Shown piece by piece: positions 23,627 through 32,453 of a DNA stretch of 64,000 bases. Source of the stretch: CBDCUQ01 sp965222835 (GTDB lineage Bacteria > Pseudomonadota > Alphaproteobacteria > Rhizobiales > Hyphomicrobiaceae); NCBI GenBank assembly GCA_965222835.1, contig CBDCUQ010000003.1, forward strand, positions 372,001-436,000, read 5' to 3'. The translations under genes were made by a program, and so were the position numbers. Below the pieces are notes generated by a model. The model did not search any database and was not told where the DNA came from. It was given only the letters and a program-made list of their open reading frames with translations. The first letter of the stretch is position 1; each line of letters begins with the position of its first letter.

Positions 23627-24643
23627 GTGGGTGTCGTCGTCCCCCTGGACGAGGCGCGGGATCCCGCACAAAGCCTCAAACCGCTCATGGACCTCGTCAA
23701 AGAGGACATGGACGCGATTAATCGCATTATCTTGGATAAGGCCGTATCGGATGTCGACCTCATACCCGAGCTCGCCCACCATTTGATCGACTCGGGCGGC
23801 AAACGTCTTCGCCCGATGCTGGCGCTGGCATCCTCGAAATTGTGCGGGTACGCCGGAACGGGCCACATTCGCACGGCTGCGGCAATTGAATTCATGCATA
23901 CCGCGACCCTCTTGCATGACGACGTTGTCGACGAGAGCGATACGCGGCGCGGATGCCAGACTGCGCGCATTCTCTGGGGCAACCAGGCCAGCGTGCTGGT
24001 CGGCGATTTCTTGCTCGGACAGGCGTTCCGAATGCTGGTGGATGTCGGATCGCTACCGGTCCTCAAGATTCTTTCGAATGCTGCCGCGGTCATCGCCGAG
24101 GGTGAAGTCATGCAGCTGGCCGCCGCCAAGAATACGGCGACCACCGAGGACGAGTATCTCTCCATCATCAATGCCAAAACCGCCGCGCTCTTTCTTGCCG
24201 CCGCCGAAACCGGGGGAGCAATTGCCAGTCGACCGTCGGAAGAACAGGCGGCGCTGCGATCTTATGGAAAGAACCTCGGTCTCGCTTTCCAGCTTGTCGA
24301 TGACGCGCTCGATTATTCCGGGGACAGCGCCCGGTTGGGCAAGAGCGTCGGCGACGACTTCAGGGAAGGCAAGATCACCCTGCCGGTTATCCTCTCCTTC
24401 CGCCGTGGCAATGAAGCGGAGCGCGCGTTCTGGAATCGCACCATCGTTGAAGGCGATATTGAGGACGATGACCTTCAGAAAGCTCAATCGCTTATGAAGA
24501 AGCACAAGGCCATTGAAGCGACGCTTGAGCGCGCCCGCAGCTATGGGGCTATCGCGCGCGATGCACTGGCAATCTTCCCCGACTGCCCGCAGCGTGACGC
24601 CATGCAGAACGTGATCGCCTTCTGCGTCGGCCGGGTCCACTAG
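23627..24643 (+). CDS. ispB: Polyprenyl (octaprenyl-type) diphosphate synthase
   Basis: A 338-aa trans-prenyltransferase that builds the ubiquinone side chain from IPP. Both aspartate-rich motifs are present: LLHDDVVDESDTRRG (first) and LVDDALDYSG (second), plus GGKRLRPML. The residues before the first motif suit a long-chain product, but chain length cannot be read reliably. The start is chosen as GTG 23627, with GAGGAA six bases upstream; a TTG at 23597 in frame is less well supported. It is divergent from DUF2007/trmN6, and two palindromes follow its stop. Confidence 0.93.
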   Translation: MGVVVPLDEARDPAQSLKPLMDLVKEDMDAINRIILDKAVSDVDLIPELAHHLIDSGGKRLRPMLALASSKLCGYAGTGHIRTAAAIEFMHTATLLHDDVVDESDTRRGCQTARILWGNQASVLVGDFLLGQAFRMLVDVGSLPVLKILSNAAAVIAEGEVMQLAAAKNTATTEDEYLSIINAKTAALFLAAAETGGAIASRPSEEQAALRSYGKNLGLAFQLVDDALDYSGDSARLGKSVGDDFREGKITLPVILSFRRGNEAERAFWNRTIVEGDIEDDDLQKAQSLMKKHKAIEATLERARSYGAIARDALAIFPDCPQRDAMQNVIAFCVGRVH

Positions 24644-24694
24644 AGCGCGCTTGCATAAGTTGGAATCGATTGGCTTTCTGCCTGCGCGCTCTAG
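24640..24694. repeat. Palindromic element after ispB
   Basis: Perfect 11-bp inverted repeat CTAGAGCGCGC and GCGCGCTCTAG separated by 33 bases. It overlaps the ispB stop codon and may serve as a terminator or be a dispersed intergenic repeat. Confidence 0.6.
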
Positions 24695-24706
24695 ATTGTT
24701 GTTTGG

Positions 24707-24765
24707 GAGTCTGATTCACGCTCTCGATTGAAGCGCAAGTGATTCAATCTCGAACGATCAGGCTC
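24707..24765. repeat. Second palindromic element after ispB
   Basis: Imperfect palindrome: outer arms GAGTCTGATT and GATCAGGCTC, inner arms TCGATTGAA and TTCAATCTCGA. It directly follows the first palindrome and again ends in CTCTAG. Confidence 0.5.
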
Positions 24766-24821
24766 TAGACGGCTAAACGGTTAAACGGCGGTTCTGCGCC
24801 CGGTCTCGGGCATGCCGTTTC

Positions 24822-27800
24822 TTAACGCTTCCGCATTTTGCTCTTTTGGGGCACGCTGGTGACGGCGCGCTCCGCCTCAGATTTTGCTGCGTCTTCACCG
24901 GGCTGCCCCTCGACGCGCAAATTGACGTCTCGCTGTGGGAAGGGAATCGAGATCTCGTTCTCACGCAACGCCCGCTCGATCGCTATATGCAGCTCGTGGA
25001 GTACCGTGAGGCGTTGGGAGGGCGCTGCAACGAATGCACGAACCTCATAGTCAAGTGAACTGTCTCCAAAGCCAAGGAAGAAGACCGAAGGCGACGGTGT
25101 CTGGAGAACGTGCGCATTGGACTTCACCGTATCAAGGATGAGCTTGGCCGCGAACTCGGTATCCGAGCCGTAGGCGATACCCACCTTGAGCACGAGGCGC
25201 GTAATCGATTCGGTGAGCGTCCAGTTGGTCACTTTCTCCGTAAGCAGGCTCTTGTTGGGGACAAGGATTTCCCGATTGTCCCAATCGGTAATGCTGGTGG
25301 CGCGGATCTGGATGCGGGTCACGGTGCCGCTGTCTTCGCCGATCGTTACGATATCGCCTACTCTGACCGGCCGCTCAAACAGAATGATCAGGCCGGATAT
25401 GAAGTTCGCAACAATCTCCTGCAGGCCGAATCCGACACCGACGCCGAGTGCCGCAACAATCCATTGCATTTGCGACCAATCGGCACCGATGTGATTGAGG
25501 GCGATAACGATGCCAACAGCAATAATGGTGTAGCGCGAGACCGCCGCGACGGCGTATCGCGTCCCCTGATCGATGTGCAATCGCTGTAACGCGGTCATTT
25601 CCAGCAAACCGGGTAAATTGCGTGCGCCAACCAGCGTCAGGATAGCAATGAGAAGCGCCACAACCACATTCAAGAGAGATACGGGAACAATTTTTGTGCC
25701 TTTGTCGGTGGCGATGGTCTGGGTCCAAAGCTGCACTTCTTCGAAGAACCCGAGGGCGGGAAGCATTTCATCCCAGACAAACCAAAACGCGCCCGCGAGT
25801 CCCAGAAGGACGGCCCAGCGCATGAGCGTACGGGTTTGCGCGCTAACAGAGGCGATGTCGACTTCTTCCAACTCGATTGTCACCGGATTGGCATCACCTG
25901 CTGCTTCGGCGGCCTCGCGCGCAGCCTGCGCGGCGCGCGCTTTCTCACGACGCTCGGCGAGGCGCTGCATTTCCAGGCGGCGTCGCGCGACAAGGAGGCT
26001 TCGTGTTGCCGTTCCGTGTATAACGAGTGCCGCAAAACCAATGATGGCCGTCGCCAGCATGCGTAGCTGCAATTGATAGGCGCCATCGTAGAAGCCAAAC
26101 GATGCCAACGCGGCGATGGCAATGGGGGCTGCCACCAGCAGTGGAAACCAGATTCCGCGCACGCACCACAACCAACTATCTCGCGTAAACTTATCTGCCA
26201 AAACGCCCCTCTTGGGGTCGAATACGCGGAATATAAAGGCCGCAATACCGAGCGATCCGATAACAAACATCAGACGCCCAAGACCGTCTCGGAAGAATTG
26301 CGATGTGCTTTGCTCGATTGCCGATAGAACGAGCATCATTACGGGTAACGTGGGGACAAGGATATTGAGGCCGCTGCGCAGAGCCTTGCGTGCCTGATCT
26401 GACCAACCGAAATGGGCTGCAAACACGCCGTCCTCTGCACACATCAACCTGCATAACCGCATGACGTAGATCACAAGTGCGCAGACCATGAGTCCATGGC
26501 CTAGGCTTACTGCGAATTCGTACCGTGCAGCGTTTGAATTGAAAATCCAGCCCACGTACCCCAAGAGAAGAGGCCACGGGAGCGCGAGCAAAGCGGTAAT
26601 CAGCAAGGCTCGCGGTGTGTGAACATTACTGTCCGTTGCCATGCGGCCGGTCTGCTCAGCAATCTCGCCTAAGTTCTGGCGCATTTGCGTTCGTAGTCGC
26701 ATGATCGCAATGACAACAACGACGACGAGCGCCGTCCAAGGCAGCACGTTTTTGAGCTGCTGGAGACCGGCATTGCCCAGCTCCTGCCAGTGTCTTGGAA
26801 CTGCGAGCCAGGCAAATGAGGCGGCTATGTCGTCGAGCCAGGCCTTTCCGAGAGGCGCGGGTCCCGGCAGCCACAAAAGTTTGTCGTTGAGCAATGATCC
26901 GAGTTGTGCTGCGGCACTCGTCAACTCATCGCCCAACGCGTTCATCTCGCCGAGCTGCGTAATCCGATTTCCATAGGCCGCTGACATGGCTGTCAGCGCA
27001 TCAATTCGTGCCGCGACAAGTGAATTGACCTGAGAATTTAGCATTCTCTTCGTTGCGGCATCTGCGTCCGGATCAATATTCAGCGACGATAGCAAAGCGT
27101 CGGCGGCGGCTTTTTCGTCGCGCATCGCCCGCAAGCCTTCGTCCAGCTTTAGGCGTTTCAACCGCGCCTCAACGATGGCCTGCTCGCGTTTGGCCGCCTG
27201 CTCATTCAAGGCCGACGAAGACGGAAGGCTGGCGCGCATCTGGCGAAGCAAGGTGCCAAACTCCTCGCCGACGACGCCAATTTCGCGGATTTGTTGGGCG
27301 GCCTCTCGGTTTTCGGCGATGCGCCCGATTCGCGCCTTAAGGACCGCAATTTGCGATCGGTCTCTTTCGATGGTCCGCGCGAGCGCCGTCCTGCTCTGCA
27401 AGAGGCCGGTTGTTTCTTTGGCATAGTCGTCAAGCGCCGGGTATTTGCCGGAAAGCATGCTACTGGCGCGATCGGCTAGCGCCTGTCTCTCGATGGCTTC
27501 GCCCTGACGCAGCTCGTCCAAGCGTCCCTGGATCAGCGATATGTGCCAGGCGTTGTCCTCAAGCTTTGCGGCAATCCGATCGCGCTCGGCTGCCGTATTG
27601 GATTGACGCACCGATAGGCTGATCAACTCTTGCTCAAGAAGATTGATGCGCGCGGCGCGCGCAATCCGCTGGGCAGCCTTCGACACCCGCCGCGCTTCGG
27701 CGATGAACACTGGCTCTCCGACCTTCGCGCCCCCCGCATCATCATTGAGTTTGTCCAGCTCTTGGCGCTCGATGGCCTGCTCAGCACGCGCGGCCGCCGG

Positions 27801-28313
27801 CCGGTTTTCCATGTTCTTGAGTGCCGTCTCAAGTTTACTAAGCTCGTGTCTTAGCTCGGCCTCGCTCGCTTGTGCGGCGTCGAGCCGTTTCTGGACCTGC
27901 GCCGCGTCTTGATTGGTTCGAAGCTCGTCAGCGAAACGTGCGTGCCTGGCACCGGCGTCCGGGGCCAGCTTGCCCGCCTTCGCGCCCTCCTCTTTGGATG
28001 CTGGCGCTTCGATGGCCGCTTGAAATTCCTCGGCCGCTTTGTTTGCCGCATCGGCCGCGTCGAGATTGCGCAAGGCGCCTTCATACAGCGAAATTGCCTG
28101 TGCACGCGTTGCTTCTTCGATATCCGGACGCGCTTTCATCTCCTCGATCTTGGATTTGACCCAAGACGGCGTCAGATCGGGATTTTGATTGCTGGAGCCA
28201 GCCCCGGCAGACAGTGGCGTCGTTTGAAGTGCAATGGCAAAACATAAGAGCAGCACGACAGGGAGAGCCGCAACAGCATGTCCAAGCCGCAGAATGAGTC
28301 GCTCGATGATCAT
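24822..28313 (-). CDS. Large MscK/MscM-type mechanosensitive channel (DUF3772 plus MscS)
   Basis: A 1163-aa inner-membrane channel that should open under membrane tension during osmotic downshock. A signal peptide and a long Ala/Glu-rich coiled-coil periplasmic part (about 35-480, including a DUF3772-like region) are followed by some eight transmembrane helices (from about 500 to 950). The MscS core has the pore helix GVGVGFGLQEIVANFISGL, then ILFERPVRVGDIV and the beta domain with DNREILVPN. A basic C-terminus ends the protein. The ATG at 28313 has AGGG close by; an in-frame start at 28367 would add 18 residues. Confidence 0.9.
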   Translation of the reverse strand: MIIERLILRLGHAVAALPVVLLLCFAIALQTTPLSAGAGSSNQNPDLTPSWVKSKIEEMKARPDIEEATRAQAISLYEGALRNLDAADAANKAAEEFQAAIEAPASKEEGAKAGKLAPDAGARHARFADELRTNQDAAQVQKRLDAAQASEAELRHELSKLETALKNMENRPAAARAEQAIERQELDKLNDDAGGAKVGEPVFIAEARRVSKAAQRIARAARINLLEQELISLSVRQSNTAAERDRIAAKLEDNAWHISLIQGRLDELRQGEAIERQALADRASSMLSGKYPALDDYAKETTGLLQSRTALARTIERDRSQIAVLKARIGRIAENREAAQQIREIGVVGEEFGTLLRQMRASLPSSSALNEQAAKREQAIVEARLKRLKLDEGLRAMRDEKAAADALLSSLNIDPDADAATKRMLNSQVNSLVAARIDALTAMSAAYGNRITQLGEMNALGDELTSAAAQLGSLLNDKLLWLPGPAPLGKAWLDDIAASFAWLAVPRHWQELGNAGLQQLKNVLPWTALVVVVVIAIMRLRTQMRQNLGEIAEQTGRMATDSNVHTPRALLITALLALPWPLLLGYVGWIFNSNAARYEFAVSLGHGLMVCALVIYVMRLCRLMCAEDGVFAAHFGWSDQARKALRSGLNILVPTLPVMMLVLSAIEQSTSQFFRDGLGRLMFVIGSLGIAAFIFRVFDPKRGVLADKFTRDSWLWCVRGIWFPLLVAAPIAIAALASFGFYDGAYQLQLRMLATAIIGFAALVIHGTATRSLLVARRRLEMQRLAERREKARAAQAAREAAEAAGDANPVTIELEEVDIASVSAQTRTLMRWAVLLGLAGAFWFVWDEMLPALGFFEEVQLWTQTIATDKGTKIVPVSLLNVVVALLIAILTLVGARNLPGLLEMTALQRLHIDQGTRYAVAAVSRYTIIAVGIVIALNHIGADWSQMQWIVAALGVGVGFGLQEIVANFISGLIILFERPVRVGDIVTIGEDSGTVTRIQIRATSITDWDNREILVPNKSLLTEKVTNWTLTESITRLVLKVGIAYGSDTEFAAKLILDTVKSNAHVLQTPSPSVFFLGFGDSSLDYEVRAFVAAPSQRLTVLHELHIAIERALRENEISIPFPQRDVNLRVEGQPGEDAAKSEAERAVTSVPQKSKMRKR

Positions 28314-28393
28314 GGCCCTACCTACTCCAGGCCTTGCGCGTGTCAACCGCTGCATCCCGCTCGTCACGTCATTGATTCGTTATCTTTGGATAA

Positions 28394-29302
28394 CTAGCCG
28401 AGGACAACGGCTTCGGCCCACCATTGCGGGCTGGTCCGCCTTAAGCCCTGGGCCGCGCTCTCGGCATCGTTCCATGTTTCGAAGAGACCGAAGCAGGTTG
28501 GCCCTGCACCAGAGAGCCGGGCTAAAATAAGGCGCGGGAACGCGCCTAGACTCGACAGCACATCGCGAATCTCAGGGACAACCTCTGTAGCCGGTCGCGT
28601 AAGATCATTTGTTTGCTCGCGCAAAAATGAGAGGAGGTGCTCCATCGAGGCAATACGTGCGTTCTCGTCACCTTCGATTAATCCGGGCGGGAGCGCGTCG
28701 CTTCTTGTTCCGAGATCGCTCGGTAGTAGCTTGGCCGCCAGAAGGCGAAAGACACGAGCCGTTTTGTTATCGGGAACACGAACCATCGGATTTACGAGAA
28801 CGGCCGGTAGAGGCGGAAACTGTTGCAACGGCGTGAGGCGATCTCCAATGCCGCGCATGATGGCTGCTTCATTCATGAGACAAACAGCAACGTCGGCGCC
28901 AAGCCGTGCACCGATCGCCGACCAATCCACCCGGTCACGCATAGCGGGGTTGGCGTGGCGAACGGCGCGGATCACGGCGGCGGCGTCGCCAGATCCCCCG
29001 CCGAGTCCGGAGGTGACCGGCAAGTTTTTTTCGAGCGTGACGGCGCCGAGCTTAAGATCCGGACACGCCTCGGCAAGATTCCGAAGGGTAACCGCAACAA
29101 GGTTTTCACCAGCAATGCGGGCGCCGAACGGACCAGCGACGCGAATGCTTTCAGAAGCTCCCGGCTCAAGTGTTATCTTGTCCGCCACGCCATCGGCGAA
29201 CACAACGAGGCCTTCGAGCTCGTGGTAGCCGTCCGGCCGCCGGCCCAAAACGCGCAGGTGCAGATTTACCTTAGGGCGCGCAAGCTCGACGATGACGCTC
29301 AT
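28394..29302 (-). CDS. ispE: 4-diphosphocytidyl-2-C-methyl-D-erythritol kinase
   Basis: A 302-aa GHMP kinase of the MEP isoprenoid pathway. It phosphorylates CDP-methylerythritol with ATP in the cytoplasm. Diagnostic parts are ARPKVNLHLRVLGRRPDGYHEL at the N-terminus (with K and H contacts), the ATP loop PVTSGLGGGSGDAA, and the C-terminal LSGAGPTCFGLF. Length is typical. The ATG at 29302 starts the conserved region; the frame is open further upstream without homology. It follows the TPR gene by 53 bases on the same strand and is probably co-transcribed with it. Confidence 0.95.
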   Translation of the reverse strand: MSVIVELARPKVNLHLRVLGRRPDGYHELEGLVVFADGVADKITLEPGASESIRVAGPFGARIAGENLVAVTLRNLAEACPDLKLGAVTLEKNLPVTSGLGGGSGDAAAVIRAVRHANPAMRDRVDWSAIGARLGADVAVCLMNEAAIMRGIGDRLTPLQQFPPLPAVLVNPMVRVPDNKTARVFRLLAAKLLPSDLGTRSDALPPGLIEGDENARIASMEHLLSFLREQTNDLTRPATEVVPEIRDVLSSLGAFPRLILARLSGAGPTCFGLFETWNDAESAAQGLRRTSPQWWAEAVVLG

Positions 29303-29355
29303 GCCATGCTTGCCGTCATAGAAACCGAGAACCCGTGCAATGACCTTGCTTCGTA

Positions 29356-31461
29356 TTACGGTTGATCGGTCGGTTGAACCTCTGTGGTTTTCTTTTCGGG
29401 CATGACCGCTTGGGCGCGGCCGTCGAGCCCGTCTGCGAGCTTCTTCTTGATCTTTTGGATGTCTTCCGGTTCGGGCTCGAGGGACAGCGCCTGATCCCAT
29501 TGAAAACGCGCCTCGCGTTCGCGCCCTGTACGCCAAAGCGCATCGCCTAAATGGTCATTCAGAATGGGGTCGTCGGGCTTCAGCTCGACGGCGCGTTCGA
29601 GATAACGTACGGCTTCTTTGTAATTGCCCAATTTATAGTGCGCCCAGCCAAGACTATCGACGATGTAGCCGTCATCCGGCTTCAGAGCGACAGCCTTTTC
29701 GATCAGCGCCATACCCTTTTTTAGGTGCATACCCTGGTCAATCCAAGAGTATCCGAGATAGTTGAGCACCAGCGGCTGCTCAGGCGCCAGCTCCAAAGCC
29801 TTTTCGAGATCAGCCTCAGCAGATGGCCAATTCTTGAGACGTTCATAGCTGGTGCCGCGGGCGTAGAAATATGTCCAGTGCCGCTTGTCGTTCTCGGGCA
29901 GAAGATTGATGGCCTGCGTGTACGTTTCGGTGGCCTCGGTATAAAGCTTGCGCGCGCGTTGGATGGAGCCAAGTGCGTCCAACACCTGTAGATGGTCTCC
30001 CAAGGAGGGTGCAAAACCGACGGACGGCTGTTCGGCGGGCGGCTCCAACTGCCTCATCACGGCAGCATAAGTCGCGGGGCCGACCAAACCGTCCTCTTTA
30101 AGTCCGTGCCCTTTCTGAAAGTCTATGACAGCGGCGTGGGTCGATGCGCCGAAGCGGCCATCCGGCTCACCGACATCGTGTCCGAGTTTAGCAAGGGCTT
30201 CCTGCAGCTCACGCACGAGTTTGCCCTTAGAGCCAATCTTTAGGGGTGCGTCACTGCTGATGTCCCCGGCAACATCTTGCTCGGACCGCATGAATTCCTC
30301 TAACGAGGCGGGGGGCAATGTCTTGATACGATTGAGCAGCGTCTCTAATGAGCGCAGCGCCTCAATGACGCGATCCAGAGAATTGAGATTGTAGGCCTTG
30401 CGGATCTCGATCGGAAATTCGAGCGGGCTCCCCTTTTCGATCCGATCATAGACCTCGATCGCATCCTCGTAGCGGCGGGAGCTCTCGTAGGCGTTTGCCA
30501 AGGCAGCCAGCGCAAATTGCTGTTTTGGGACGACACTTAGCGCCATCTGCATATAGAGCATGCCAGCCGGTACGGCGCCCTCTCCAATAAGTGCTTCTCC
30601 CAAGCCGTAGAATGCCTCGGACAATCCTTCCGATGGCGTCTTGATCAGGAGAGCAACTTTCCGGCGCGCCTGAACGTCTGCTACGAGACGGCGCACGAGA
30701 GGATGGGCTTCGCCACCGTTGCTTTTGATGTGCTCCTTCAGAATGGAGCGTGCCAGCTTGAAATCGCCTGCGTGCGCAGCGTGACGCACGTACGCGAGTG
30801 TCGTGCGTAATGCTTTTGGATCTCGGCGAAATACGCGTCCGAACGCGGCGGCAGCGTCTTCTCTTCGTCCCGCCAGATCGGAGATCAAGGCACGGTGATA
30901 GCGCAGGTAAAATTGAGCCCACTGCGCCTGACGCGGCGCATTGAGTGCTTCAAGCGCTTTGTTGGTATTGCCCGCTGCAAGCTCGACCCAGGCCCGCGCC
31001 ATGGAGCCTGTAAGTTCACCGATGGGCCCGTTCGAGGCGGCGCGGAAGTGCTGTTCAGCTTTTCTGAAGTGCCCTGCCTTAAATTCCTTCAAGCCTATGA
31101 AGAGACGTGCCGTGCGGTGCTTGGGTTCGACGCTTATTAGCCGCTCGGCCAGATCGAACGCTCGTTTGCTTGCGCCTTCCATAGCCTCCATCTGAAAGGC
31201 GTTTTCCATCAACAGCTCGCTACTCGGATCACGTGCGAGGGCGGTACGGTAGAAGTTGGCTGCGCTTTCCGTGTCGTTCTGACTTCTGGCGAGGCGTCCG
31301 GCCAAATAGCTTCCAACTAGGGAGCGCGTTCCTTGGAACGGCTCTTGGGATGCGGTCTGGACCTTGCTGTCGTCGGGAGCTGCGCGGACGGTGCTGACAC
31401 CTAGACAAGCAGAAACTGCCAGCAGTGAAGACACCGTGTACCGGCAGAGGCGTGCGCGCAT
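29356..31461 (-). CDS. Exported TPR protein with inserted peptidoglycan-binding domain
   Basis: A 701-aa protein with a signal peptide (about 1-27, ending VRAAP). It has TPR repeats in two blocks (about 45-390 and 490-670), for example the last ones GYIVDSLGWAHYKLGNYKEA and YLERAVELKPDDPILNDHLG. Between them, at about residues 404-472 (genome 30046-30252), is a peptidoglycan-binding type 1 domain: GSKGKLVRELQEALAKLG, DGRFGASTHAAVIDFQKGHG, DGLVGPATYAAV. It is therefore probably a periplasmic or outer-membrane scaffold that touches the wall. Homologues beside ispE usually lack this insert as far as I recall. The ATG at 31461 has GAGGAAC about 8 bases upstream. Confidence 0.82.
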   Translation of the reverse strand: MRARLCRYTVSSLLAVSACLGVSTVRAAPDDSKVQTASQEPFQGTRSLVGSYLAGRLARSQNDTESAANFYRTALARDPSSELLMENAFQMEAMEGASKRAFDLAERLISVEPKHRTARLFIGLKEFKAGHFRKAEQHFRAASNGPIGELTGSMARAWVELAAGNTNKALEALNAPRQAQWAQFYLRYHRALISDLAGRREDAAAAFGRVFRRDPKALRTTLAYVRHAAHAGDFKLARSILKEHIKSNGGEAHPLVRRLVADVQARRKVALLIKTPSEGLSEAFYGLGEALIGEGAVPAGMLYMQMALSVVPKQQFALAALANAYESSRRYEDAIEVYDRIEKGSPLEFPIEIRKAYNLNSLDRVIEALRSLETLLNRIKTLPPASLEEFMRSEQDVAGDISSDAPLKIGSKGKLVRELQEALAKLGHDVGEPDGRFGASTHAAVIDFQKGHGLKEDGLVGPATYAAVMRQLEPPAEQPSVGFAPSLGDHLQVLDALGSIQRARKLYTEATETYTQAINLLPENDKRHWTYFYARGTSYERLKNWPSAEADLEKALELAPEQPLVLNYLGYSWIDQGMHLKKGMALIEKAVALKPDDGYIVDSLGWAHYKLGNYKEAVRYLERAVELKPDDPILNDHLGDALWRTGREREARFQWDQALSLEPEPEDIQKIKKKLADGLDGRAQAVMPEKKTTEVQPTDQP

Positions 31462-31730
31462 CGCGAGAGTTCCTCGAAATTCGGCGACCTGGGCCGGATT
31501 AGGGACCCGAGTCGGGATTGCTATGGGAGCATAGCAAAGATTGCAGCGACTTGGCGACATATGCTCAGGTCAGAACGTGAATTATCTGTCACCCATCAAA
31601 GGCTGCCACAAGCCCTTCTCACAGCATGCGGTTTTCCGGCAAGGGCACAGGGGCCCAGGCGGCCCCGCAGCAACGTTCCACAGACGTGTCCCCCAGTCCT
31701 GCATATGACCTGCCCGATTTGCACGGCCGG

Positions 31731-32453
31731 TCAGTCGCATCGGAGCAGACGAGAGGCCACTGGATAAAGGCCTTCCTGACCTAGGAGCCACACCGACAAT
31801 CCGCCATCGCCGAATAAGGGCTCGAAGGCGGCATCAAGGACATTCAGGCCACCGGTAAAGGCGCCGAATGCGGGCAGCACAAGCCGCAATCCGTTGCCGG
31901 CAAAGCATGGCCGGCGCAGACTGTGGCCATGGAGGCTCACCTTTGCCGCCGGGTGAAGATGGCCGGCAATCTCATGCGTGATCTTTGCCGCCCACGGCTC
32001 GTGGCGCAGCGTCAGCCCCTCGACTGTGATCTCATCGATCACATAGCCACCGGCCGCCTCGCCCAATGCGCCATCATGGTTGCCGGTCACCCAGATCCAT
32101 TCCCGATCTTCCTGCAGGATGGCAAGCGTACCACGGTCCTGGTCGCTCATGCGCTCGATGCCTTCGCTGTCGTGAAAATTGTCGCCAAGGCAGATGACGG
32201 TCCGGGCCTCGAAACGATCGATGACATCGGCCAGGCGAACCAGGGTCTCGTGAGTGTCGTATGGCGGCAGCATCACGCCGCGGGCGGCGTAGGATGACCC
32301 CTTCTCGAGATGGAGATCGGCAACGATGACTGCGTCTTCTGCCGGCCAATAAAGTGCACCCGATGAATCGGCGACAAACGACTTGCCGCAGACGGAGATG
32401 GCCTGCTCGTCAAAGTCACCTGCGTCGAGACGCTCGGGTTTGAGCTGCAGCAT
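31731..32453 (-). CDS. pdeM: Ligase-associated DNA damage response endonuclease PdeM
   Basis: A 240-aa calcineurin-like metallophosphoesterase. The metal motifs are all present: ADLHLEKGSS, GDNFHDSEG, TGNHDG, GHLHPAA and HGHSLRRPCF. The PdeM group accompanies a large Lhr-type helicase, a DNA ligase and an exonuclease in a DNA repair cassette. Here the helicase gene is directly upstream and overlaps by 38 bases, which supports the assignment. The ligase and exonuclease genes are not in this window. Confidence 0.88.
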   Translation of the reverse strand: MLQLKPERLDAGDFDEQAISVCGKSFVADSSGALYWPAEDAVIVADLHLEKGSSYAARGVMLPPYDTHETLVRLADVIDRFEARTVICLGDNFHDSEGIERMSDQDRGTLAILQEDREWIWVTGNHDGALGEAAGGYVIDEITVEGLTLRHEPWAAKITHEIAGHLHPAAKVSLHGHSLRRPCFAGNGLRLVLPAFGAFTGGLNVLDAAFEPLFGDGGLSVWLLGQEGLYPVASRLLRCD

